Below, in pieces: positions 1 to 4,924 of a stretch of 5,972 nucleotides of DNA (position 1 is its first letter; the number at the start of each line of letters is the position of its first letter). Source of the stretch: Methanodesulfokora sp964525965. Its GTDB lineage: Archaea; Korarchaeota; Korarchaeia; Korarchaeales; Korarchaeaceae. Below the pieces are notes generated by a model. It did no database searches and had not been told where the DNA came from. It saw nothing but the letters and a program-made list of their open reading frames with translations. Location: assembly GCA_964525965.1 (NCBI GenBank), contig CAZGKA010000135.1:1-5972 (forward strand), given 5' to 3'. The position numbers and the translations under genes are program-made.

Positions 1-102
1 GCAGTGTTAATAGAATTATTTTTAGTATTATTGTAGGTTAATTTTCGGAACCTATATTCCCTTCTCACAGCTGGTGGGAAACACGACGAAAAAGTTGTTA
101 TT

Positions 103-119
103 AGTTCTAATTTAGAACT
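103..119. repeat. Perfect 17-bp inverted repeat, possible operator
   Basis: The arms AGTTCTA (103-109) and TAGAACT (113-119) are perfect reverse complements around a 3-nt spacer. The length and near-symmetry suit a binding site for a dimeric winged-helix regulator. It lies about 55-70 bp upstream of the TATA-like boxes, so it would act as an upstream activator or operator site instead of blocking the core promoter. The binding role is inference, because AT-rich DNA can form such a palindrome by chance. Confidence 0.4.
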
Positions 120-158
120 TGTATGTGGGATTCACTGAAAGGCTTCATTAGATCATAC

Positions 159-175
159 TTTTTTCCTTTTTTCTT
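159..175 (+). terminator. T-rich tract, possible archaeal terminator of an upstream transcript
   Basis: Two runs of six T (159-164 and 167-172) are separated by CC and followed by CTT. Archaeal RNA polymerase terminates at U-rich tracts without needing a hairpin, so this could end a transcript entering from the left. Any upstream gene lies outside the window, so the assignment is weak. The tract could equally be the pyrimidine-rich flank of the promoter. Confidence 0.3.
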
Positions 176-204
176 AAAATTATAATCAAACTTAAATTTT
201 ATAG
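173..204 (+). promoter_or_regulatory. Archaeal TATA-box region of the operon
   Basis: Two AT-rich candidates are visible: one around 174-186 (TTAAAATTATAAT) and one around 192-203 (TTAAATTTTATA). Archaeal transcription usually starts about 25 nt downstream of the TATA centre. The first box would give a start near 205-210 and a short leader able to carry the GGTGA ribosome binding site at 222. The second would give a start near 222-226 and an almost leaderless message. The presence of a ribosome binding site slightly favours the first. No other promoter is needed, because all later genes are packed without gaps. Confidence 0.5.
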
Positions 205-221
205 CTATGCCTAGGGAGAAA

Positions 222-228
222 GGTGACC
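222..228 (+). promoter_or_regulatory. Ribosome binding site that bears on the dsrE start
   Basis: GGTGACC closely resembles the GGTGATC that precedes the HdrA/QmoA-like gene at 1344-1350. It ends 3 nt before an in-frame TTG at 232, while the GTG at 223 lies inside the motif itself. This favours TTG 232 as the true start of the first gene, shortening it by three residues. It is not decisive, since GGGAG at 214-218 could serve the GTG at a rather short distance. Confidence 0.5.
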
Positions 229-642
229 AGTTTGGCGGACAAGATGTGTATAACCGTTGCGACCGGCAGCGTTGACAGGTTAACGGGTATGGCTGTTTTG
301 GTGAGCGCTGCCGCAGCAATGGACATGGAAGTTGAGATCTTCCTCCAGCTCTGGGGAGTCTACGCCTTCAAGAAGGACGTCATAAACAAGAACATGAACC
401 TGATAGAGTTCAAAGAGCTTGGACCTCAGGTAGTTGAGGGAATAAAGAGGGCCAACATCCCTCCGTGGTTTGAGATGCTGAAACAGGCCAGAGAGGTCGG
501 CAAAGTCAAGATCTACGCTTGTTCAGCAGCCTCTAAGATCTGGGACGTAAAGAAAGAGGACTTAGAGATGGTGGATGAGATCATAGGCGCTGGAGAGTGG
601 CTGGACAAGATGAAGGAAGCCAAGATAAACCTGTTCATATGA
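223..642 (+). CDS. dsrE: DsrE/DsrF-family sulfurtransferase (DsrE2/DsrE3-like)
   Basis: This 139-residue protein has the single-domain DsrE fold pattern: a first strand with the loop ATGSVDRLTG (about residues 13-22), an alanine-rich helix followed by the strand VEIFLQLWG, and a late strand KVKIYACSAAS that carries the likely sulfur-accepting Cys100. The ending INLFI is typical of DsrE2/DsrE3-type proteins. Family members bind a persulfide or thiosulfonate on this cysteine and pass sulfur to TusA, which is the next gene, 15 nt downstream. Cys9 is the only other cysteine. The protein has no signal peptide or membrane segment, so it should be cytoplasmic. The listed start is GTG 223, but TTG 232 (giving a protein that begins MADKMCIT) fits the ribosome binding site better. 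The family call is firm; the exact subgroup is not. Confidence 0.88.
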   Translation: MTSLADKMCITVATGSVDRLTGMAVLVSAAAAMDMEVEIFLQLWGVYAFKKDVINKNMNLIEFKELGPQVVEGIKRANIPPWFEMLKQAREVGKVKIYACSAASKIWDVKKEDLEMVDEIIGAGEWLDKMKEAKINLFI

Positions 643-643
643 G

Positions 644-650
644 GGAGGTG
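644..650 (+). promoter_or_regulatory. Ribosome binding site of tusA, with an out-of-frame ATG before the TTG start
   Basis: GGAGGTG begins two nucleotides after the dsrE stop codon. GGAGG ends 9 nt before the TTG at 658, a spacing matched by other genes in this operon. An ATG at 653 lies between them in another frame and reads only ATG ACT TGA. Its stop codon overlaps the tusA TTG start (TTGA). Confidence 0.65.
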
Positions 651-657
651 TTATGAC

Positions 658-918
658 TTGACCCTATCCGAGGAGGAGCTCAGAAACCTGAAACCCGATA
701 AGACTGTGGATGCTAGGGGAACCTCCTGCCCTGGTCCGCTTCTAGCGGCCAAGAGGGCCATAGCGGAGGTTCCTGTCAATGGAATTCTGGAGGTTCTCTC
801 CTCAGACCCGGGGACCAAGAGGGACCTGCCCCTCTGGGCTAAGAAAGTAGGACATGAGTTCTTAGGTGCCCTCGAGGAGCCCGGGTACTTCAGGATATTC
901 GTGAGGAGGAAGAAGTGA
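658..918 (+). CDS. tusA: TusA-family sulfur carrier protein
   Basis: This 86-residue protein has the hallmark TusA motif: VDARGTSCPGPLLAAKRAI (residues 17-35), in which Cys24 of the Cys-Pro-x-Pro sequence carries the transferred sulfur. The helix after the cysteine and the strand ILEVLSSD, followed by LPLWAKKVGHEFLG, match the two-layer fold of the family, and the length is normal. TusA proteins shuttle persulfide or thiosulfonate sulfur in the cytoplasm. Beside DsrE and Hdr-like genes they usually serve dissimilatory sulfur metabolism and not tRNA thiolation. TTG 658 is the only in-frame start between the upstream stop codon and the conserved region, and it has a good ribosome binding site. 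The gene follows dsrE by 15 nt. Confidence 0.93.
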   Translation: MTLSEEELRNLKPDKTVDARGTSCPGPLLAAKRAIAEVPVNGILEVLSSDPGTKRDLPLWAKKVGHEFLGALEEPGYFRIFVRRKK

Positions 919-923
919 AAGAA

Positions 924-930
924 GGAGGGG
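924..930 (+). promoter_or_regulatory. Strong ribosome binding site pointing at an ACG codon
   Basis: GGAGGGG lies just after the tusA stop codon. GGAGG ends at 928, exactly 9 nt before ACG at 938, the same spacing seen for tusA and for the QmoC-like gene. No ATG, GTG or TTG occurs in the MvhD-like frame between the stop codon at 902-904 and ATG 1076. The site therefore argues that translation starts at ACG 938, or at an ancestral ATG there. Confidence 0.6.
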
Positions 931-937
931 AGCTCCA

Positions 938-1348
938 ACGAGCAGGAACTCCTTCAGGCCCAAGATCCTAATTTTTTCCACCAACCTGATATCCGATGTA
1001 GGCATAGACTTCGCCGGTTTACAGCACCTGCACTATCCCGCAACCACGTCCATAATCAGGCTGCCATGCTCCTCAATGGTGAGGCCGAAATGGATAGTTT
1101 TAGCGCTGAAGAGTGGATTTGACGGCGTGTTCGTGGCTGCAGATGGAACCGACTGCCCCTATCTCAGAGATTGCACCGACAGAACAGCTAAGAGGATAGA
1201 TGAAGCTCTGAAGTTAGCGGAAAAGGAGGGAATAGAGCCTCAGAGAATCAAGATGGCGGCCATCTGCTCGGTCTGCGGGGAGCCGTTCACGAACCACATG
1301 CACAACTTCTACAGAGAGTTGGAGAAGTTAGGACCGGCGAGGAGGTGA
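938..1348 (+). CDS. Stand-alone MvhD/FrhD-like iron-sulfur protein, probable ACG start
   Basis: The frame is open from 905 to the stop at 1346-1348 and encodes about 136 residues from ACG 938, the usual length of the MvhD (F420-non-reducing hydrogenase delta) family. Family landmarks are present: RPKILIF at the start, D24-FAG, HYP, SIIRLPC (Cys44), a GFDGVFVA strand, DCPY (Cys73), KRI, GIEPQRI and a terminal LEKLGP. MvhD carries a [2Fe-2S] cluster that passes electrons to HdrA, and a similar domain forms the C-terminus of bacterial QmoB. Here the family's early CCxWC motif reads STNLI and the first cysteine of GCHxGDC is Ala68. New cysteines stand at 79, 110 and 113 (CSVC), so the cluster may be bound differently. 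ATG 1076 would remove the first third of the domain, so it is unlikely to be the real start. The gene sits 19 nt after tusA and 4 nt before the flavoprotein gene. Confidence 0.78.
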   Translation, partial: TSRNSFRPKILIFSTNLISDVGIDFAGLQHLHYPATTSIIRLPCSSMVRPKWIVLALKSGFDGVFVAADGTDCPYLRDCTDRTAKRIDEALKLAEKEGIEPQRIKMAAICSVCGEPFTNHMHNFYRELEKLGPARR

Positions 1349-1350
1349 TC
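1341..1350 (+). promoter_or_regulatory. Ribosome binding site selecting TTG 1353
   Basis: GGAGGTGATC is a near-perfect complement of the archaeal 16S rRNA 3' end. It contains the stop codon of the MvhD-like gene (TGA 1346-1348). GGAGG ends 7 nt before TTG 1353, which therefore beats the in-frame ATG at 1362 as the start of the flavoprotein. The overlap of site and stop codon implies translational coupling between the two genes. Confidence 0.7.
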
Positions 1351-1352
1351 TC

Positions 1353-2687
1353 TTGGGAGTCATGGATCAGATCTTGAAGAAGGCGGTCGAGGAGGAGAAG
1401 GGGGAGTCTTACGATGTCCTGGTCGTGGGGGGAGGAATAGCAGGAGAGTCTGCCTCCCTCGATCTGGCTGACATGGGGTTCAAGGTTCTGCTTGTGGAGA
1501 AGGAGCCCTCGGTCGGGGGCAAGATGTTCCTTCTCAGCAAGGTGTTTCCCACACTGGACTGTGCCAGCTGCATATCCACCCCCAGGATGGCCGCCGTGGC
1601 TCATCATCCGAACATAACCCTCCTCACCTATTCGGAGGTTCTTAGAATCAGGAAGGTCTCTGAGGGCGATTTCCAGGCGAAGATCCTGATCAAGCCCAGG
1701 TTTGTGGAGGAGAGCTGTACTGGCTGCGGGCAGTGCGAGAAGGTCTGCCCTGTCGTAGTCCCGAAGGAGTACGACTTTGGGTTGAGGGGGAGAAAGGCTG
1801 CCTACATACCCTTCGACACCGCCGTCCCGAAGAAGGCCGTTATAGACCTAGACCACTGCATCTTCTGCGGGCAGTGCGAGAGGACCTGTCCTGTCGGGGC
1901 CGTGAACTTCCTCCAAGTGCCTAGGGTGATGAACGTCAGGGTTGGCGCTGTTCTTATCACCACGGGCTACGAGCTGTTTCCCATCGAGAGGAAGCAGGAG
2001 TACGGGTATGGAAGGTTCAAGAATGTGATAACAGCCATGCAGATGGACAGACTCCTAGCTCCCACGAGACCGTTCAACGCAGTTCTCAGACCGTCCGATG
2101 GAAAGGAACCGAGCAGCATAGCCTTCGTTCTATGCTCGGGATCGAGGGACAGAACCCTCGACAACCCCATCTGCTCGCAGGTGTGCTGCATGTACTCTGT
2201 GAAGCAGGCCCAGCTGCTCATGGGAGCCCTGCCCTTGGCGGACATAACGATATACTACATGGACATAAGGGCCTTCGGGAAGGGGTTCGAGGAGTTCTAT
2301 CAGCAGGCCAGAGCGATGGGGGCGATGTTCGTAAAGGGCCGTATAGCCAAGATCGAGGAGACCGAGAACAATGAGCTAGTCGTCTGGTATGAGGACATAG
2401 AGAACGGAGGCAGGATCAGCAAGGCCGTTCACGATCTGGTCGTGCTATCTGTCGGTTTAAGGCCTAATTCAAAGATAGTTGAGGTCTTTGAGGGAGAAAC
2501 TCTGGAGAAAGACGAGTTTGGATGGATAAAGTCTAGAGATGAGAACACATGTCCCGTCGAAACCAGCGTCAGGGGCGTCTTCGCTGCTGGATGTGTGCTA
2601 GGGCCGAAGGATATTCCGGATACTGTTCTTGAAGCTGGCGCTGCCGCCGCCCAGGTGGCAGCTTATCTGAAAGAGGTGAGGGCATGA
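1353..2687 (+). CDS. qmoA: HdrA/QmoA-like FAD and iron-sulfur oxidoreductase subunit (short form)
   Basis: This 444-residue flavoprotein belongs to the HdrA family but lacks the N-terminal HdrA domain and the C-terminal ferredoxin domain, like QmoA. The FAD-binding motif VVGGGIAGES is at residues 24-33, with the acidic Glu49 ending the second strand. DCASC (Cys70, Cys73) matches a conserved HdrA motif. Two [4Fe-4S] motifs follow: Cys122/125/128/132 and Cys169/172/175/179. Cys261, Cys274 and Cys278-Cys279 match in spacing the non-canonical FAD-proximal cluster of methanogen HdrA. The last part, GVFAAGCVLGPKDIPDT, is the second FAD-contacting segment. The expected role is electron transfer between a partner flavoprotein and the membrane subunit, on the cytoplasmic side. 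The start is TTG 1353. The end overlaps the next gene by 4 nt (ATGA). An HdrA-like subunit of a sulfur-oxidising Hdr-like complex is the alternative reading. Confidence 0.88.
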   Translation: MGVMDQILKKAVEEEKGESYDVLVVGGGIAGESASLDLADMGFKVLLVEKEPSVGGKMFLLSKVFPTLDCASCISTPRMAAVAHHPNITLLTYSEVLRIRKVSEGDFQAKILIKPRFVEESCTGCGQCEKVCPVVVPKEYDFGLRGRKAAYIPFDTAVPKKAVIDLDHCIFCGQCERTCPVGAVNFLQVPRVMNVRVGAVLITTGYELFPIERKQEYGYGRFKNVITAMQMDRLLAPTRPFNAVLRPSDGKEPSSIAFVLCSGSRDRTLDNPICSQVCCMYSVKQAQLLMGALPLADITIYYMDIRAFGKGFEEFYQQARAMGAMFVKGRIAKIEETENNELVVWYEDIENGGRISKAVHDLVVLSVGLRPNSKIVEVFEGETLEKDEFGWIKSRDENTCPVETSVRGVFAAGCVLGPKDIPDTVLEAGAAAAQVAAYLKEVRA

Positions 2688-4639
2688 GCTCCGACAGGAG
2701 GATAGGTGTCTACGTCTGCTGGTGCGGTGGTAACATATCCGACGTCGTCGATGTGAAAAAGGTTGTCGAGGTCATAAGCAAGGAGCCCAACGTTGTGGTG
2801 GCCAAGGACTTCATGTTCATGTGTTCTGATGCTGGTCAGAAGATGATAGAGGAGGACATCAAGGAGAAAAAGCTGGATGCTGTTGTGGTAGCCTCCTGCT
2901 CGCCGAAACTCCACGAGCTCACCTTCAGAGGGGCTGTCACCAGAGCCGGGCTTAACCCGTACATGTACTATCACGCCAACATAAGGGAACAGGTGAGCTG
3001 GGCCCACGGTAACGATCCATCTGAGGCCACCAGAAAGGCGATAAGGCACATAAGAATGGCGGTGGCCTATCTCAGGCATGCTGAACCCCTGAAGAAGATA
3101 GAGGTCCAGGCAACTCGATCGGTTCTAGTTATTGGGGGAGGAATAGCCGGGCTCAGAGCTGCTCTGGATCTTTCGAGGATGGGTTTAAACGTTTATCTCG
3201 TGGAAAGAGAACCTTTCGTTGGGGGCAACACTGCTAAACTCTGGGAGGTTTACCCATACGGAAGGAAAGGTTGGGAGATCGTTAATTCCATCTTGAAGGA
3301 GCTTCTCAACAGAGACAACGTGGCCATCTACACGAACGCTGAAGTGCGATCCGTGAGTGGGTACATAGGGAACTTCGAGGTTGAGGTCGAGGTAAGGCCC
3401 CGGGGTTTCAGGGGGAAGTGCGGGGACCTCGAGAGGGTGATTAGGGTCTGTCCCGTCAAGGTGCCCAACGAGTACGACTTCGGACTGACCAGTAGATGCG
3501 CTGTGATCGCGCCGCCCTATCCCGGAGCCTACCCAGACGTCCCGTTCATAGACTGGAGGAACTGTGAGAAGTGCGGGAGGTGCGCTGAGGTTTGTGATCA
3601 GATAGAACTGGATGACGAGGCGCAAATAGTGAGGCTGAGGGTCGGCGCCATAATAACAGCCACCGGCTTCAGGCCCTATGAGCCGAAGCAGGGTGAATAC
3701 GGGTATGGAAGCTCCAAAAGCGTCCTAACGCTTCCTCAGTTCATGAAACTTGTTGAGAGATCTGATAGTGAGCTGAAGCTCGGAGACAAAGCCGTTAGGA
3801 CGGTAGTTTTCATCTACTGCGTGGGAAGCAGGGAGATCCCGACAGGGGAGGAGAAGGTGAACAGCTACTGTTCTAGGTACTGCTGCAACGCGGTGATGAA
3901 CCTATCTGTCAGGATCTTGGATAAGTTCAACGGGTTGAAGCTATACCACCTGTTCAGGGACATCAGGACGTACGGCAAGCACGAGCTCATGTACGAGGAG
4001 GCCTGCAAGAGGGGCGTCGTGTTCATAAAGTACGACGAAAACCAGCCTCCTGAGGTTCTCACCTCAGACGGGAAAGCAGTGGTCAAGGTGAAGGATCTTC
4101 TCACCGAAGGAGAGGAGCTGGAGATCCCATCGGATCTCGTGGTTCTGGTGACGGGAATGGAGCCTGCACCGAACGAGAAGCTCAATGAGATCCTGAAGCT
4201 CCCCATAGGGAGGGATGGATTCTATCAGGAGGTGCATCCGAAGCTCAGGCCCGTGGAGACCACTCTCGCTGGAATGTTCATTGCAGGGGCTTGTCAGGGG
4301 CCTAAGGACATAAGGGAAAGCGTCCTGTCCGCCTCGGCTGCGGCAGCGAAGGCGGCCGCGTCGGTGCTCTCGGGACGCATAGAGCTGGAACCCTTCGTGG
4401 CCTTCGTGGATCCGGAGAGGTGCAACCTGAGCAGGAGATGCATTGATGAGTGCCCGTACGGAGCGATTCAGATCAAGAGGTACGAGAACCTTGGGGAGAA
4501 GGCATGGGTCAACGAGGCCCTGTGCAAGGGATGTGGTGCCTGCGTAGCGGTGTGCCCCAGCGGAGCCATAAACATCAGGGGACTCACGAACACGCAGGTT
4601 GAGGAGATGATAAAGGCGGCGGGGAGGGAAGCGACATGA
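2684..4639 (+). CDS. hdrA: HdrA/QmoB-like FAD and iron-sulfur oxidoreductase subunit (long form)
   Basis: This 651-residue protein has the full HdrA layout. The N-terminal domain (1-135) carries Cys12, Cys14, Cys47 and Cys72 (SCSPKLHE), probably binding one cluster. The FAD motif VIGGGIAGLR is at 149-158. The body has CVGSRE (Cys379) with Cys396 and Cys400-401, the likely FAD-proximal non-canonical cluster. A C-terminal two-cluster ferredoxin domain occupies 575-632. Several ligands are missing. The DCxxC motif present in the paralogue is gone (around 190). The first inserted cluster keeps only Cys246 and Cys256. The first C-terminal motif has Ser583 where the second cysteine should be. Intact clusters are Cys294/297/300/304 and Cys614/617/620/624. 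Bacterial QmoB has a fused MvhD domain; here that part is the separate gene at 938. The start ATG overlaps the previous stop codon. Its likely role is as the second half of a heterodimeric HdrA-type core. Confidence 0.9.
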   Translation: MSSDRRIGVYVCWCGGNISDVVDVKKVVEVISKEPNVVVAKDFMFMCSDAGQKMIEEDIKEKKLDAVVVASCSPKLHELTFRGAVTRAGLNPYMYYHANIREQVSWAHGNDPSEATRKAIRHIRMAVAYLRHAEPLKKIEVQATRSVLVIGGGIAGLRAALDLSRMGLNVYLVEREPFVGGNTAKLWEVYPYGRKGWEIVNSILKELLNRDNVAIYTNAEVRSVSGYIGNFEVEVEVRPRGFRGKCGDLERVIRVCPVKVPNEYDFGLTSRCAVIAPPYPGAYPDVPFIDWRNCEKCGRCAEVCDQIELDDEAQIVRLRVGAIITATGFRPYEPKQGEYGYGSSKSVLTLPQFMKLVERSDSELKLGDKAVRTVVFIYCVGSREIPTGEEKVNSYCSRYCCNAVMNLSVRILDKFNGLKLYHLFRDIRTYGKHELMYEEACKRGVVFIKYDENQPPEVLTSDGKAVVKVKDLLTEGEELEIPSDLVVLVTGMEPAPNEKLNEILKLPIGRDGFYQEVHPKLRPVETTLAGMFIAGACQGPKDIRESVLSASAAAAKAAASVLSGRIELEPFVAFVDPERCNLSRRCIDECPYGAIQIKRYENLGEKAWVNEALCKGCGACVAVCPSGAINIRGLTNTQVEEMIKAAGREAT

Positions 4640-4920
4640 GCGAGAGGAAGCAGCCCACGGTTGTTCAGCTCCGGAACGAGTTAGGGCTCAAACCCTCCAA
4701 GGAGAACATAGAGCTTATGAGGAGAAGCAGGGAAGTTCAGAACGCCATAACTAAAGCCCTGAAGGATGGTCCTAAGACGGTCCCGGAGATAGCGGAGGCG
4801 ACGGGCATCCCTAAGGACGAGGTCTTCTGGCACCTCATGACCATGCACAAATACGGGCTTGTGGAGCCGGAGGAGAAGAATGAGGAGGGATACTTCAGGT
4901 ACAGGCTGGTGGAGGGGTGA
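4636..4920 (+). CDS. Small winged-helix domain protein embedded in the Hdr/Qmo operon
   Basis: This 94-residue protein has a charged N-terminal segment (1-30) and one winged-helix domain (about 32-92). The pattern is a helix VQNAITKALK, then TVPEIAEATG, then the recognition-type helix PKDEVFWHLMTMHKYG, and then a wing ending in YFRYRLVEG. It has no cysteine and no membrane segment. The fold usually binds DNA, so it may regulate this operon, perhaps through the palindrome at 103-119. The gene overlaps the HdrA-like gene by 4 nt and precedes the HdrC-like gene by 4 nt, so it would be made in step with the complex. That is unusual for a regulator, and a role as a structural or assembly subunit is possible. 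The GGAGG site at 4623-4627 is 8 nt before ATG. I do not recognise a named family. Confidence 0.75.
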   Translation: MSERKQPTVVQLRNELGLKPSKENIELMRRSREVQNAITKALKDGPKTVPEIAEATGIPKDEVFWHLMTMHKYGLVEPEEKNEEGYFRYRLVEG

Positions 4921-4924
4921 TCGT

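Larger units (their letters stand above)
1..222. other. AT-rich intergenic leader upstream of the operon
   Basis: This stretch is clearly richer in A and T than the genes that follow and holds no convincing coding region on either strand. It contains a 17-bp palindrome, two runs of six T, and TATA-like sequences directly before the first gene. It is best read as the regulatory region of the sulfur/Hdr operon, possibly with the end of transcription of an upstream gene. No tRNA, box C/D RNA or repeat array was seen in it. Confidence 0.75.

Noticed and set aside
1..222. tRNA, box C/D small RNA or riboswitch in the leader
   Set aside because: No cloverleaf, no RTGATGA box C paired with a CTGA box D, and no extended helix beyond the short palindrome could be found.
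915..971. GTG overlapping the tusA stop codon, followed by a frameshift into the MvhD-like frame
   Set aside because: The GTG frame reads only 18 codons before TAA at 969-971, uses codons such as CGA and CAA that look atypical beside the neighbouring genes, and has no recognisable slippery heptamer. The ribosome binding site and the conserved sequence fit a direct start at ACG 938 better, though a sequencing indel is not excluded.
1733..2374. Two short plus-strand frames inside the short HdrA-like gene
   Set aside because: They are out-of-frame readings of a gene with intact FAD and cluster motifs and have no features of their own.
2663..3079. Minus-strand open frame of 138 codons
   Set aside because: It is antisense to the N-terminal domain of the long HdrA-like gene, which has conserved cysteine motifs on the plus strand.
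3185..3625. Minus-strand open frame of 146 codons
   Set aside because: It is entirely antisense to the long HdrA-like gene and shows no family motif.
1353..4639. Reading the two flavoproteins as one frameshifted or duplicated hdrA
   Set aside because: Each has its own FAD motif and complete second FAD segment, its own start with a ribosome binding site, and a clean ATGA junction. They are paralogous subunits, not fragments.
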